A DNA stretch of 64,000 nt, from assembly GCF_900119145.1 (NCBI RefSeq), contig NZ_FPIY01000004.1, positions 186,001 through 250,000 of the forward strand, in the 5' to 3' direction. Below are positions 18,777 to 27,557 of the stretch, one piece after another (position 1 is the first letter of the stretch; the number at the start of each line of letters is the position of its first letter). Origin of the DNA: Cellulophaga fucicola. Lineage in GTDB: Bacteria; Bacteroidota; Bacteroidia; Flavobacteriales; Flavobacteriaceae. The notes beneath the pieces were generated by a model. It was not told where the DNA came from and did not search any database. It saw nothing but the letters and a program-made list of their open reading frames with translations. The position numbers and the translations under genes are program-made.

Positions 18777-19322
18777 ATGAATAGGATTCAGAAAACCCTA
18801 ATAATTGGATTTTTAATAATTTCTGGATTTATAGTTTTCAGAATTTTTTTAATGGGCTATTACTATGATTTTCTTGAATATTGGACTTTGAGAGATAAGA
18901 TAGTCTGGACCGAATCAAATAAATTGAGTTGGGAGGATTTCTCAAATACTATAGATAAAGAAGGGCTTTATGCTAAAGTCGGACTTTCATCCCGCTACAA
19001 TGTAGACGACCCCATTTTATTTAGGTCCAAAACAGTTTTTATACCTAAAGAATCATATGTATCTGATACCTCCGACAGTTTTAATCTTAGAGTCTCACAA
19101 GCCAAATTTGACCTTCTAGAAATCTACCGGAGGCAAATGGCAAGAGAAGTAGATAGCCTAAGAGCTGGAAGTGTTGATTATTATAAACCCTCGGATTTTA
19201 AAAAAATGAACGAAAGATATTATGATTTGTTTGAATCGGAATGGGAAGGATTTAGAAATGCGGAAAATGAATCTGATTACCTAGAGAAGATTGAGAAGAA
19301 AATCCAACTCGAGTTGAAATAA
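18777..19322 (+). CDS. Cassette 1: membrane-anchored hypothetical protein
   Basis: 181 residues. A single N-terminal hydrophobic segment (about residues 7-30, TLIIGFLIISGFIVFRIFLMGYYY) is followed by a soluble part with WTESNKLSWEDFSNTID, a pattern loosely reminiscent of the N-terminus of DUF922-type Bacteroidota proteins, and a charged helical C-terminus (YRRQMAREVDSLRAG...YLEKIEKKIQLELK). Not assignable. The cassette begins at GTTGTAAGC (18755), 22 nt before the ATG; the matching box GCTCACAAC follows the stop codon at 19328 (eight of nine bases). Confidence 0.7.
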   Translation: MNRIQKTLIIGFLIISGFIVFRIFLMGYYYDFLEYWTLRDKIVWTESNKLSWEDFSNTIDKEGLYAKVGLSSRYNVDDPILFRSKTVFIPKESYVSDTSDSFNLRVSQAKFDLLEIYRRQMAREVDSLRAGSVDYYKPSDFKKMNERYYDLFESEWEGFRNAENESDYLEKIEKKIQLELK

Positions 19323-19327
19323 AAACT

Positions 19328-19528
19328 GCTCACAACAAAACCTAAACGTAATGCGGACTTTAGGTCAAAATCGAAAGGTCTGTGTATATTTATAAAGTCG
19401 CTAAATCTTATGGATTTAGCTTGAGACAAGAAAAAATAAACCTAAACAATAAGCTTTAGCTTCGTGCGAAGACGGAAACGAAAAGTTTCCTTGCCTCCGC
19501 ACTACGCTTAGCCTAGCCGTTGGCAAAC
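19328..19528 (+). repeat. attC-like site 1
   Basis: Left box GCTCACAAC at 19328-19336, right junction GTTGGCAAAC from 19519. The arm CCTAAACGTAATGCGG (about 19340-19356) pairs with CCGCACTACGCTTAGC (about 19497-19512). The central hairpin is GCTAAATC-loop-GATTTAGC, and a distal arm AAGCTTTAGC lies at 19451-19460. Confidence 0.75.
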
Positions 19529-19549
19529 ATTTAAAAGAAAAAAAACACT

Positions 19550-21286
19550 ATGGAAATAAAAGAATTTACAAGCTTATTAGAAACTCCAGTCAATACACTT
19601 TTAAAATCAATTGGAAGCGAATTAAAACAAGTTGCGAAAAATAGAATACTGGAATATCAAGCTAGTGAATTCAAAAGAAATTATTTTACAAAAACATTAT
19701 TACATAGGTCCGAACCAATTAAATTAACCGAATTTTATCAGCCCTTACATATAGCTCAACAGAAAGATATTAGGAAAATTCCTTCTAAAATAAAGAAAAT
19801 CCCAACTGAAGACGTTTCCAAATTATTCAAAAAATCAAATTACATAACTCTCATTGGAAATGCAGGAAGTGGGAAAAGCACAATAGTAAAATATCTTTTC
19901 ATAAACGCTGTTCAATCAGGTTATAAAATACCTATCAAAATAGAACTGAGATATTTAAATGAATATAAACATTCATTTACTGATTACATCTATAATGAAA
20001 TATTTCTCTTTCACAAGCTTGGATTTACTTCTCAAATAATAGACAGGTTACTTGGAGCAGAATCATTTGTTTTCTTTTTTGATGGTTATGATGAGATAAG
20101 TTCAAGTAAAAAGGAAAAAATTACACAGGAGATTGACCAATTCGTGAGTAGATTTCCCAAAAATGCTTACTTAATCACGTCACGTCCTTATACAAACATT
20201 GACACACTACCTTTATTTTCTAACTATACCGTTTGCGATTTAGATGAAAAAGAAATCCCGGCGTTCGTTAAAAAACAAATATCCAATAGTGAGGAAGAAT
20301 TAGCAGAAAAAATAATTAAAGCTATTAGCCAAATAGATAATAGGTCCTATCGGACATTTTTAAGTAACCCCCTTCTCCTTTCAATGTTCATTTTAACTTT
20401 TCAATCTTACTCTGAAATACCTAAAAAAAGAAGCGATTTTTACAAGCAGGTTTTTGATACTCTTTATTCTGTTCATGATAGTGTTTCTAAACTTTCCTAT
20501 GTTAGAGAAAAAATATCTGGTTTACCTAAAGATGGTTTTGAAGATATTTTGAGATTATTTAGTTTCATTTCCTTTTTTGAAGAAAAATTTATTTTTCAAG
20601 TTAAATATTTAGAGCAAAAATTAAATATCATAAAAGAAAAAAAGAAAAACTTAAAATTTGATAATGAAAATCTCATTGAAGATTTACAGGTAGCTATCGG
20701 GATTTTAAACAAAGAGGGACTTGATTATACTTTCCCTCATAGGTCATTGCAAGAATATTTTTCTGCAAACTATATTAGTAATTTAAGTGACCAAAATAAA
20801 GAGTTGATTTTTAAAAAAATAAAATCAATCATAGAAAAGGAATATTTTTATCTTATAAACAATCATCATTTTCTTGCCTTATTAGGGGAACAGGATTACA
20901 ATTCAATGATGAAATTAGTTGCTATTCCAATTTTAGAATCGATATTCAAAAATCTTGATTCAAGCAAAGAATTTGATATAAATCAAAAATACGATATCGT
21001 ATGTAAAACATTCTTGATAACGGCAGACTTGATGCAACCAGGATTACGCAAAGAATTAATTCATGATGAATTTTGCGATAAAAATAGACCTAAAATCATA
21101 TTAATTGGCGAAAATACAAACACGTTTGTGTTTCCAAAATCAAAAGACGAAGAAATAGTGACTAAAAAAAGTGTCGATAAATCAATAGAGTTAATTAAAA
21201 AAAGAGGTCAATTTTGGATAGAAAATATTAAAAAAAATATTGCAGAACAAGAACAAAGCGATGCAGATATAATTGATATAATATAA
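19550..21286 (+). CDS. Cassette 2: NACHT-domain STAND NTPase, likely anti-phage
   Basis: 578 residues. A NACHT ATPase module carries Walker A GNAGSGKST at 103-111, Walker B FFFDGYDE around 175-182, a sensor-like ITSRPY motif and the NACHT-typical FPHRSLQEYFSA block near residue 400. The first 80 residues have no effector domain I can recognise, and the last 130 form a small helical tail that could be the sensor or the short C-terminal domain seen in bacterial NACHT proteins. Such proteins are known to protect bacteria from phages, but activity here is inferred. The cassette starts at GTTGGCAAAC (19519), 31 nt before the ATG, and is matched ten of ten by GTTTGCCAAC at 21291, five bases after the stop. 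Confidence 0.85.
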   Translation: MEIKEFTSLLETPVNTLLKSIGSELKQVAKNRILEYQASEFKRNYFTKTLLHRSEPIKLTEFYQPLHIAQQKDIRKIPSKIKKIPTEDVSKLFKKSNYITLIGNAGSGKSTIVKYLFINAVQSGYKIPIKIELRYLNEYKHSFTDYIYNEIFLFHKLGFTSQIIDRLLGAESFVFFFDGYDEISSSKKEKITQEIDQFVSRFPKNAYLITSRPYTNIDTLPLFSNYTVCDLDEKEIPAFVKKQISNSEEELAEKIIKAISQIDNRSYRTFLSNPLLLSMFILTFQSYSEIPKKRSDFYKQVFDTLYSVHDSVSKLSYVREKISGLPKDGFEDILRLFSFISFFEEKFIFQVKYLEQKLNIIKEKKKNLKFDNENLIEDLQVAIGILNKEGLDYTFPHRSLQEYFSANYISNLSDQNKELIFKKIKSIIEKEYFYLINNHHFLALLGEQDYNSMMKLVAIPILESIFKNLDSSKEFDINQKYDIVCKTFLITADLMQPGLRKELIHDEFCDKNRPKIILIGENTNTFVFPKSKDEEIVTKKSVDKSIELIKKRGQFWIENIKKNIAEQEQSDADIIDII

Positions 21287-21290
21287 AAAC

Positions 21291-21492
21291 GTTTGCCAAC
21301 AATGCCTAAACGTAATGCGGACTTTAGGGTGAAAACGAAAGGTCTGTGTATATTTATGAAGTCGCTAAATCTTTGGGATTTAGCTTTGGACAAGAAAAAA
21401 ATAAATCAAAACCAAAAGCTTTAGCTTCGTGCAAAACCGAAAGTAAATGTTTATCAACTGCCCTACGTTTCTTATACTTAACGTTAGCATTA
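21291..21492 (+). repeat. attC-like site 2
   Basis: Left box GTTTGCCAAC 21291-21300; junction GTTAGCATTA from 21483. Central hairpin GCTAAATC-TTTGG-GATTTAGC at 21364-21384; distal arm AAAAGCTTTAGC at 21414-21425; right side contains the family motif CTGCCCTACGTTTCTTATAC. Confidence 0.8.
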
Positions 21493-21501
21493 ATTACGTA
21501 A

Positions 21502-21783
21502 ATGAAAATAATACGTTTATTATTTATTCTGAGTGCAATTGGAATGGGATATGTGAGTTATAAACTTCACTCTGAAGATAATTACTCCACTGCTTCGGAG
21601 AAAATCAAAATTCTCCTTTCCGAAAACAAAATAAAAGTTGAAGGAAAAAATGAATTAATAAAAGATTTGGAAAACGAAATCCAAAAAGTTGAAGAGCGCA
21701 ATAGAGTTGTTTATATCCTTGATGCTACAATTTTAGTTTTTATAACTGGACTATATTTCCTTACCCCTAAAAAAGAAAACTAA
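21502..21783 (+). CDS. Cassette 3: small two-helix membrane protein
   Basis: 93 residues: an N-terminal membrane segment (IRLLFILSAIGMGYVSYKL), a charged coiled-coil-like middle (SEKIKILLSENKIKVEGKNELIKDLENEIQKVEERN) and a second membrane segment (VVYILDATILVFITGLYFL) with a short KKEN tail. No family recognised. The start ATG is 19 nt after the junction GTTAGCATTA, and the stop codon TAA is itself part of the matching box TAATGCTAAC (21781-21790), ten of ten bases complementary. Confidence 0.7.
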   Translation: MKIIRLLFILSAIGMGYVSYKLHSEDNYSTASEKIKILLSENKIKVEGKNELIKDLENEIQKVEERNRVVYILDATILVFITGLYFLTPKKEN

Positions 21784-21980
21784 TGCTAACAAAACCTATA
21801 AAAAATGCGGGTTTTGGTGCTTAACCCAAAGTTTAGAACTTTTAATCAAGTCCGCCAAATCTTTGGATTTGGCTTTAGAACAAAAAAGATAAAACAAAAT
21901 AAAAAGATTTGGCTAAGTGCTTAGTCAGAAATTCATTACTTTTAATTCCCGTACTAACCATAGCCTAAACGTTGCCCACA
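21781..21980 (+). repeat. attC-like site 3
   Basis: Left box TAATGCTAAC overlaps the stop codon; junction GTTGCCCACA from 21971. Central hairpin GCCAAATC-TTTG-GATTTGGC at 21854-21873 and an exact distal arm AAGATTTGGC near 21904-21913. Compared with sites 1 and 2 both arms change T/A to C/G together. Confidence 0.85.
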
Positions 21981-21982
21981 AT

Positions 21983-22876
21983 ATGAAAAAACTACCTGCA
22001 ATCATAGTCCTACTAATTTCAAACTTTTGTTTTAGTCAATTAAAATCAGTAATTATTGACAGTGAAACGAAAGAAAAAATACCTTATGTAAATATTTGGG
22101 TGGAAAATGAAAACATTGGAACAACATCAAACGAAAATGGAGAATTTGAATTGGAAATTGATGACACTAAAATCATTCTGTTTTCTGCAATCGGATTTGA
22201 AACAAAAAAAATATCATCCGATTCGATAAAAAATATTTTAGAGTTAAAACCATTAATAACTGAATTAGACGAAATTATTATCAATTCTAAAAAATCATCT
22301 CAAGAGTTGACAATTGGAGAGTTTAAAAAATCTAAAATCAATACTTATTTCGCTTGCGGAAAACAGCCTTGGATTTCAGCTAAATTTTTTGCCTATAACG
22401 AAAAATATGAAAGAACGCCTTATCTTAAAAAGTTAAGAATATTGACAAATAGTGACGTCAAAAATTCAAAGTTTAATATTAGACTTTATGGAGTAAATGT
22501 AAATGGAGAACCTGAAAATTATATTTATAATGAAAATATAATTGGAATAGCTAAAAAAGGAAAAAAAACAACGGAAATTGACCTTTCCGAATTAAATATA
22601 GAATTTCCCAACAAAGGTTTTTTTGTTGCGATTGAATGGCTGATAATAGAAGAAAACAAACACGAATATAACTATACAATGGAAGGCTCAAGGAAAAAAT
22701 TAATTGGAACTTCTTACGAACCTGCAATTGGAACTGTTCCTACTGAAACTAATGAAAATAGTTGGAGATTAAATCAAGGGAAATGGAGAAAAGCCTGGAA
22801 AAACAATAATAAAGCTATGAGAAAATATAGAAATAAATATAATCAGTTAGCAATTGAATTGACATTAACAAATTAA
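21983..22876 (+). CDS. Cassette 4: secreted protein with carboxypeptidase-like regulatory domain
   Basis: The ATG at 21983 is chosen because an earlier in-frame start at 21917 lies inside the upstream repeat, and because 21983 opens a clean signal peptide (MKKLPAIIVLLISNFCFSQ) 12 nt after the cassette junction. The 297-residue product has a CarboxypepD_reg-like beta domain (SVIIDSETKEKIPYVNIWVENENIGTTSNENGEFEL, about residues 22-85), which in Bacteroidota is found in surface and outer-membrane proteins, followed by an unrecognised beta-rich domain. Junction GTTGCCCACA is matched ten of ten by TGTGGGCAAC at 22882. Confidence 0.75.
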   Translation: MKKLPAIIVLLISNFCFSQLKSVIIDSETKEKIPYVNIWVENENIGTTSNENGEFELEIDDTKIILFSAIGFETKKISSDSIKNILELKPLITELDEIIINSKKSSQELTIGEFKKSKINTYFACGKQPWISAKFFAYNEKYERTPYLKKLRILTNSDVKNSKFNIRLYGVNVNGEPENYIYNENIIGIAKKGKKTTEIDLSELNIEFPNKGFFVAIEWLIIEENKHEYNYTMEGSRKKLIGTSYEPAIGTVPTETNENSWRLNQGKWRKAWKNNNKAMRKYRNKYNQLAIELTLTN

Positions 22877-22881
22877 AATAC

Positions 22882-23084
22882 TGTGGGCAACACGGTGTAT
22901 AAAACATAGCTAATAAGTGCTAGACCGGAAGGTTTGTGTATATTTAGAAAGTCCGCCAAATTTTTAATTTGGCTTTTAAAAAAGAGAAAAATTAAAAGCA
23001 AAACATAAAAATTAGGCTCTGTGTTAATCCGAAAATCTAGTGTCTTTTTTCACGCTACGTTTCATACACTAACCGTTACCAAAC
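22882..23084 (+). repeat. attC-like site 4
   Basis: Left box TGTGGGCAAC 22882-22891; junction GTTACCAAAC 23075-23084. Central hairpin GCCAAATT-TTT-AATTTGGC; distal arm AAAAATTAGGC. Both 3' arms show the same change GATTT to AATT, supporting a linked function. Confidence 0.8.
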
Positions 23085-23087
23085 ATT

Positions 23088-23612
23088 ATGAAAAGCAATT
23101 TTAACTATGTCATTATAATTATTATTGGATTAATAATAGCTGGAGCATCGTTTGCTTCCTCAATTTTGACGGAGAATATAAACGCTGGAATATGGCTTGA
23201 CAGGGGTTTGTGGATAGGAGAAATTGCTGGAATCTTTATGTTACTGTTGAATGGAACATTTATAAAAACCAAATACTTCAGAGTTATAAAAGGTATAATG
23301 GCTCTTATAATGATAGGAGCATTATTAAAAATTTTACATTGGGAATTTCAATTTATAACTGGTAATCTGATATTAATAGTTGGATTTATAGGAATAATGA
23401 CAACATACTTTTTTAGCTTCTTGAATAAGCCAATTAAAAAGCGACTTGATTATTTGAAACTTGCCTGGGTAATTACACGATATACTGTAGGGGTTTTAAT
23501 CTTTTTGCATATAATTCATCGAGATTATCAAGTGATTGCATCAATAATTATGTGGGCTGCTATATTTGATTATTTAATAGCAGAAAAGAAGAAAGGAAGA
23601 CTCTTTGAATAA
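23088..23612 (+). CDS. Cassette 5: polytopic membrane protein
   Basis: 174 residues with about five membrane helices (IIIIIGLIIAGASF..., GEIAGIFMLLLNGTF, GIMALIMIGALLKIL, GNLILIVGFIGIMTTYFFSF, WVITRYTVGVLIFLHII). The GALLKILHWEF segment recalls the second helix of GldL-type proteins, but the similarity is slight. No function assigned. The ATG lies four bases after the end of the junction box GTTACCAAAC (23075-23084), so transcription must come from upstream or from within the repeat. Matching box GTTTGGTAAC at 23618, ten of ten. Confidence 0.7.
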   Translation: MKSNFNYVIIIIIGLIIAGASFASSILTENINAGIWLDRGLWIGEIAGIFMLLLNGTFIKTKYFRVIKGIMALIMIGALLKILHWEFQFITGNLILIVGFIGIMTTYFFSFLNKPIKKRLDYLKLAWVITRYTVGVLIFLHIIHRDYQVIASIIMWAAIFDYLIAEKKKGRLFE

Positions 23613-23617
23613 ATAAC

Positions 23618-23823
23618 GTTTGGTAACAGAACCTAAAATTAATACGGTGACTTGGTGTTTAATCGAAAAGCTTGTGTAATTTTATAAGGTCGTCAAATCT
23701 GTTTGATTTGACATTTTAAAAAACAAAAAAATAAACGCAAACAAAAAGCTTTGTCTTAGCGCGAAGACGGAAACGAAAAGTTTCCTTACTACCGCACTAC
23801 GCTTAGCCTAGACGTTGTAAAAC
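23618..23823 (+). repeat. attC-like site 5
   Basis: Left box GTTTGGTAAC 23618-23627; junction GTTGTAAAAC 23814-23823. Central hairpin GTCAAATC (23692-23699) with GATTTGAC (23705-23712), a further compensatory change in the variable pair. The right part shares GAAGACGGAAACGAAAAG with site 1. Confidence 0.8.
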
Positions 23824-23825
23824 AT

Positions 23826-24617
23826 TTGAGAAATAAAATCTACATACTATTAATTTTGATAACATTTAGCTGTTCTGAGTCTAAAGAGAAAGAAACTGAA
23901 CGGATTGAAATGCGGAATTTAACAGTTTTTGAACTTGACTCTTTAATCTATGAATCTGAATACGAATTGACAATTCGGGAAAAAGATAGTGTCATAACAT
24001 ATAGTTACAGAAACAAAACTGACCCGAATAAAAACAAAGGCTTTCGGTACTTAAAAAATTCTGACCTCCTTTTTGCTGGACCATCTGAATTTTATCAAAT
24101 AGACTCAGATAAATTTCCAGTAATTTTTGGTTTTGAATTATATCATTCTGACCCAACAATAATGGATGCAATGGGACCGGTAATATTTAATAAGGAATAT
24201 GGCGTTCTGGGATTTGATAATGGTATGCTTACACAATACTATTTCACCAATGGAAAAACAGACGATATAGAATTACCGATTTTATATAAGGGAGAAAGTG
24301 CTGAATCAAATTTAGAGGGTATTTGGGAATCAAAGAACTCAACTTCTTATAGTAAAATTCATTTTTATAAAAATAACGTTTGGAAACGCACTTTTATAAA
24401 TTATGAGAAAGACACTATTACTGAAAAAGGCAAGTTTACAATGGCCAAAGATAGTGCTATATTCTTCCGCTATTTTGGTTCACAGCATTGGCCAAGTATG
24501 GACACTATAAACGATTATAAAACGTCCATCGGCAGTTTCGTTCTCTTTTTAAATTCAAAGAATGAATTAATCGATAATCAAGAGGATTATAAAAAGATAT
24601 ATATCAAGACGGAATAA
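23826..24617 (+). CDS. Cassette 6: lipoprotein of unknown function
   Basis: 263 residues. The only sensible start is a TTG at 23826, two bases after the junction box, which opens a lipoprotein signal peptide (MRNKIYILLILITFSCSES, lipid Cys at 16). The mature part is beta-rich with WESKNSTSYSKIHFYKNNVWKRTF and DTITEKGKFTMAKDSAIFFRYFG, which look like repeats of a lipocalin-like or DUF-type beta barrel, but I cannot name it. Matching box GTGTTACAAC at 24621 pairs with GTTGTAAAAC at nine of ten bases. Confidence 0.7.
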   Translation: MRNKIYILLILITFSCSESKEKETERIEMRNLTVFELDSLIYESEYELTIREKDSVITYSYRNKTDPNKNKGFRYLKNSDLLFAGPSEFYQIDSDKFPVIFGFELYHSDPTIMDAMGPVIFNKEYGVLGFDNGMLTQYYFTNGKTDDIELPILYKGESAESNLEGIWESKNSTSYSKIHFYKNNVWKRTFINYEKDTITEKGKFTMAKDSAIFFRYFGSQHWPSMDTINDYKTSIGSFVLFLNSKNELIDNQEDYKKIYIKTE

Positions 24618-24620
24618 AAC

Positions 24621-24821
24621 GTGTTACAACAACACCTATAAACAATACGGGTTTCGCGCTTAATCGAAAGGTTTGCCTATATTTATGGTGTCGCGAAATC
24701 TTTGGGATTTCGCTTTTGACGAGAAAAAAGAAAAAACAAAACCAAAAGATTTCGCTATGTGCGTGGCGGAAAGTAAACGCCAGTTTGCTCCCGTACTGTT
24801 CATAACTAACCCGTTGTAACC
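24621..24821 (+). repeat. attC-like site 6
   Basis: Left box GTGTTACAAC 24621-24630; junction GTTGTAACC 24813-24821. Central hairpin GCGAAATC (24693-24700) with GATTTCGC (24706-24713), and an exact distal arm AAAAGATTTCGC (24744-24755). This site carries the G-C version of the variable pair in all three arms. Confidence 0.85.
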
Positions 24822-24901
24822 AATTAAAACCCTACCTCAAATTAAACCTTTTTAATTTATTACAATCAAAGATGTATATGAACCTTAAAAATAAAATAAT
24901 T

Positions 24902-25171
24902 ATGAAAACGACACTTAAATTTATGTTTGCACTTGTTATTATGATAGGATTCACTACAAATGGTTTTTCTCAAAAAAAACATATAGTTGTTTATGTTAAA
25001 ACACCTAAAAAAGTTATTAAACCAACTATTGGATCTATAGTTTATCAGTTATCAAAAAATGCCAAAAAAGTAGTTGTAAACAAATCTCGTTATATAAAAC
25101 ATAATAATGTATTATATACTAAAGTTATAGTTAAAGGAAGAAATGCTTATAAAGTTGTAAGATATTCTTAA
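24902..25171 (+). CDS. Cassette 7a: small basic secreted protein
   Basis: The ATG at 24902 is preferred over 24872 because it opens a signal peptide directly (MKTTLKFMFALVIMIGFTTNGFSQ). The 89-residue product is strongly basic after cleavage (KKHIVVYVKTPKKVIKP... SKNAKKVVVNKSRYIKHNN...) with short beta strands. I do not recognise a family. First of three genes in a multi-gene cassette whose start, GTTGTAACC at 24813, is matched nine of nine only after the third gene, at 27558. Its own terminator follows at 25188. Confidence 0.6.
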   Translation: MKTTLKFMFALVIMIGFTTNGFSQKKHIVVYVKTPKKVIKPTIGSIVYQLSKNAKKVVVNKSRYIKHNNVLYTKVIVKGRNAYKVVRYS

Positions 25172-25187
25172 AAAATATAACAATTAT

Positions 25188-25228
25188 AAACACAGGTTAA
25201 ACTAAGTTTAATCTGTGTTTTATTTTTG
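25188..25228 (+). terminator. Terminator inside cassette 7, overlapping a -7-like box
   Basis: AAACACAGGTTAAAC at 25188-25202 pairs with GTTTAATCTGTGTTT at 25206-25220, followed by a T-rich tract. The tract itself reads TATTTTTG (25221-25228), a good TAnnTTTG box 14 nt before the next start codon, so it may both end one unit and start the next. Confidence 0.6.
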
Positions 25229-25242
25229 CAAAAAATCTAAAA

Positions 25243-27276
25243 ATGAAAAAACATTTAACACTAATAATACTTATTTTAAGCATACAACTTACAGTTTGTT
25301 CTCAGGAGAAAAACCAAGGTTTAACAGCAACAATAATAGGTTCTGGCTCGCCAAAATTTAATACAGAACGTTCTGGTCCTTCTGTATTAATATCATATAA
25401 AAACACTAAAATATTAGTAGATATGGGAAATGGTGCACAAGACAATCTGAATAAATTACGCCTAAAGATTAAAGACCTAGATGGATTACTTTTTACACAT
25501 CATCATTTAGACCATAACGAAGAATTTGCTCCTATTTTTATTCAATCGCTACTAGGCGGAAATAAAACAACTATTGCGGGTCCAAAACATACTACTTCAA
25601 TCATTGCTAATATTCTTGATATTTATGAAGAAGACATTGAGTATAGATTATCAAAATCTGGAAGAAGTTTAAAAAGTGTAAAGTCCAACTATGTTGCTAA
25701 AAACTTGATAGGAAGTAATTCTTTCTATATTGGAGACATAAAAATATCATACACGCCAGTAAACCATACAATTGCCACAAATGCCTATCGTTTTGATGCT
25801 GGAAATCAATCTATCGTGATTTCTGGAGACTTAACATATTCTGAGTCATTACCTATTTTAGCAAACAATGCAGATTATTTAATAATGGATTCAGGAGGTG
25901 TTATTGAATTAGGAAAACAAAGGAAAGCAAGAAATAATCAGCATAAAAGTGGGGCTAAAAATAAAGAACAAGCACACGTAAATTTATCCGAAAGTTCACA
26001 AATGGCTAAAGAAGCTAATGTTAAAAATTTAGTGTTAACACATTTCAACTTTACCAATATTGATGAACAAGCGACAACTACTGAAATACGTAAAAACTAC
26101 ATTGGAGAAGTTTTATATGCTTATGACTTGATGGTTTTACCTTTAGAAGAAGGAATGCATAGTCATGATGGTGTAACACACTCACATAATAATGAACATT
26201 TACCAGAAATCACAAATTCTGCCAAGAAAAAACTATCACTTCAAAACAAAGTTTCGATAACAGAAGACAAACAGAATGATGTTCGTATTATAAAATCTAA
26301 CGCCATTCCAAATCATACAGTTGGTGAATTCCCTACAAGAGGAAATCCAAACACGATTACAGAGCAAAACAAAGTTTATACTATTGATTTAACACCAGAA
26401 CTAGCGAATAAAATCACTTATGTTTATGATTTAACCATTGATAGCGGAAGACCAAGTTATGTATTTGGTGTTGCTATAAATGGTGTAAAATTTGAACCTT
26501 CTGCCAACGAATATTTCAGAAATACAGAAACAAACGAACCTAATTACGAATGGACACTTGAACCTTTAAGTGATGAAGTAAACCTAGGTGAAGATTATAA
26601 CAATGCACACGTTCAGCCCAATGGTGAATATCATTACCATGGAACACCAACAGGATTGGTAGAAGGTTTTGATAAAACCAAAATGACTTTAGTAGGTTGG
26701 GCAGCAGACGGATTTCCTATGTATTATAAAATGGGATATAAAGATCCTATGGACGCCAATAGTGGCGTTATTCAGTTAAAATCTAGTTATACTTTAAAAC
26801 AAGGCGAAAGACCAGGAAATGGAGTTTCTGCACCAAACGGAACCTATTCTGGTAAATTTGTACGTGATTATGAATTTCAAAAGAATTATGGTGATTTAGA
26901 TACTTGTAATGCAAGAACAGGCGTAACACCAGAATTCCCAAACGGAACCTATTATTATATCGTTTCAGATGAATTCCCTTCTGCTAGTAGATGTTTTATG
27001 GGAACACCAAGTAGTGATTTTAAAATTGGTGGAGGAAAAAGTAAAGCTCCAGAAAAGCAAAACAAACCACAACAAAGTCAACAAAAACCAAGAGAAAATC
27101 AAGGAGCCATCACGACTCCAAACTTTACTAATATGCTCAAAAAAATGGATTCAAATAATGATGGAAAAATATCAGAAGCTGAAGCTAAAGGAAAATTAAA
27201 GGAGAACTTTAAAAATAGAGATAGTAATAAAGATGGATTTATTACAGAAAATGAAATGAATAGAAGAAAACGATAA
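25243..27276 (+). CDS. Cassette 7b: metallo-beta-lactamase / YHYH / EF-hand fusion
   Basis: 677 residues with a signal peptide (MKKHLTLIILILSIQLTVCSQ). Residues about 25-300 are a metallo-beta-lactamase fold related to the RNase Z/arylsulfatase type: GSGSPKFNTERSGPSVLI, the metal motif HHHLDH at 86-91, ISGDLTYSESL and a final LTHF. After a His-rich linker (HSHDGVTHSHNNEH) come residues about 340-600 of a YHYH domain (AHVQPNGEYHYHG, YHYH near 463-466). The tail has two EF-hands, DSNNDGKISEAE from about 636 and DSNKDGFITENE from about 660. It is probably a periplasmic or surface metal-dependent hydrolase that binds Ca2+; substrate unknown. The three-part fusion is unusual. Confidence 0.82.
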   Translation: MKKHLTLIILILSIQLTVCSQEKNQGLTATIIGSGSPKFNTERSGPSVLISYKNTKILVDMGNGAQDNLNKLRLKIKDLDGLLFTHHHLDHNEEFAPIFIQSLLGGNKTTIAGPKHTTSIIANILDIYEEDIEYRLSKSGRSLKSVKSNYVAKNLIGSNSFYIGDIKISYTPVNHTIATNAYRFDAGNQSIVISGDLTYSESLPILANNADYLIMDSGGVIELGKQRKARNNQHKSGAKNKEQAHVNLSESSQMAKEANVKNLVLTHFNFTNIDEQATTTEIRKNYIGEVLYAYDLMVLPLEEGMHSHDGVTHSHNNEHLPEITNSAKKKLSLQNKVSITEDKQNDVRIIKSNAIPNHTVGEFPTRGNPNTITEQNKVYTIDLTPELANKITYVYDLTIDSGRPSYVFGVAINGVKFEPSANEYFRNTETNEPNYEWTLEPLSDEVNLGEDYNNAHVQPNGEYHYHGTPTGLVEGFDKTKMTLVGWAADGFPMYYKMGYKDPMDANSGVIQLKSSYTLKQGERPGNGVSAPNGTYSGKFVRDYEFQKNYGDLDTCNARTGVTPEFPNGTYYYIVSDEFPSASRCFMGTPSSDFKIGGGKSKAPEKQNKPQQSQQKPRENQGAITTPNFTNMLKKMDSNNDGKISEAEAKGKLKENFKNRDSNKDGFITENEMNRRKR

Positions 27277-27289
27277 ATAATAAAAAACA

Positions 27290-27553
27290 ATGAAAAAACA
27301 ATTCAAAATTTTAGTATCTACAAGTTTAGTAATAGCTTTTACAGCTTGTAAGTCTAGTCAAGACACAACAGATACTTCAAACAACAGAAAACCTCAAGAT
27401 GCATCTCAATTATTTAAAAAAATGGATACAAACAATGACGGGAAAATTTCAAAATATGAAGCCAAAGGGAAATTGAAAGAGAATTTTCTAAAAAGAGATA
27501 AAAACAATGATGGCTTTATTACTAGAAATGAAATGACAATAAGAAACAGATAA
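27290..27553 (+). CDS. Cassette 7c: small EF-hand lipoprotein
   Basis: 87 residues. A lipoprotein signal (FKILVSTSLVIAFTACKSS, lipid Cys at 20) precedes two EF-hand loops, DTNNDGKISKYE and DKNNDGFITRNE, joined by AKGKLKENFLKR. The EF-hand pair is nearly identical to the tail of the preceding gene, so one arose by partial duplication of the other. The gap between the genes is 13 nt, so they are cotranscribed. Box GGTTACAAC at 27558, five bases after the stop codon, closes the cassette opened at 24813. Confidence 0.75.
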   Translation: MKKQFKILVSTSLVIAFTACKSSQDTTDTSNNRKPQDASQLFKKMDTNNDGKISKYEAKGKLKENFLKRDKNNDGFITRNEMTIRNR

Positions 27554-27557
27554 AACT

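Noticed and set aside
21917..21982. In-frame N-terminal extension of the cassette-4 gene
   Set aside because: It lies in the attC-like site; the ATG at 21983 opens a clean signal peptide.
19328..24821. Riboswitch or small regulatory RNA as the main role of the repeats
   Set aside because: Covariation alone would allow it, but the gene-specific complementarity of the ends across the gene is not explained by an RNA element; a secondary RNA role remains possible.
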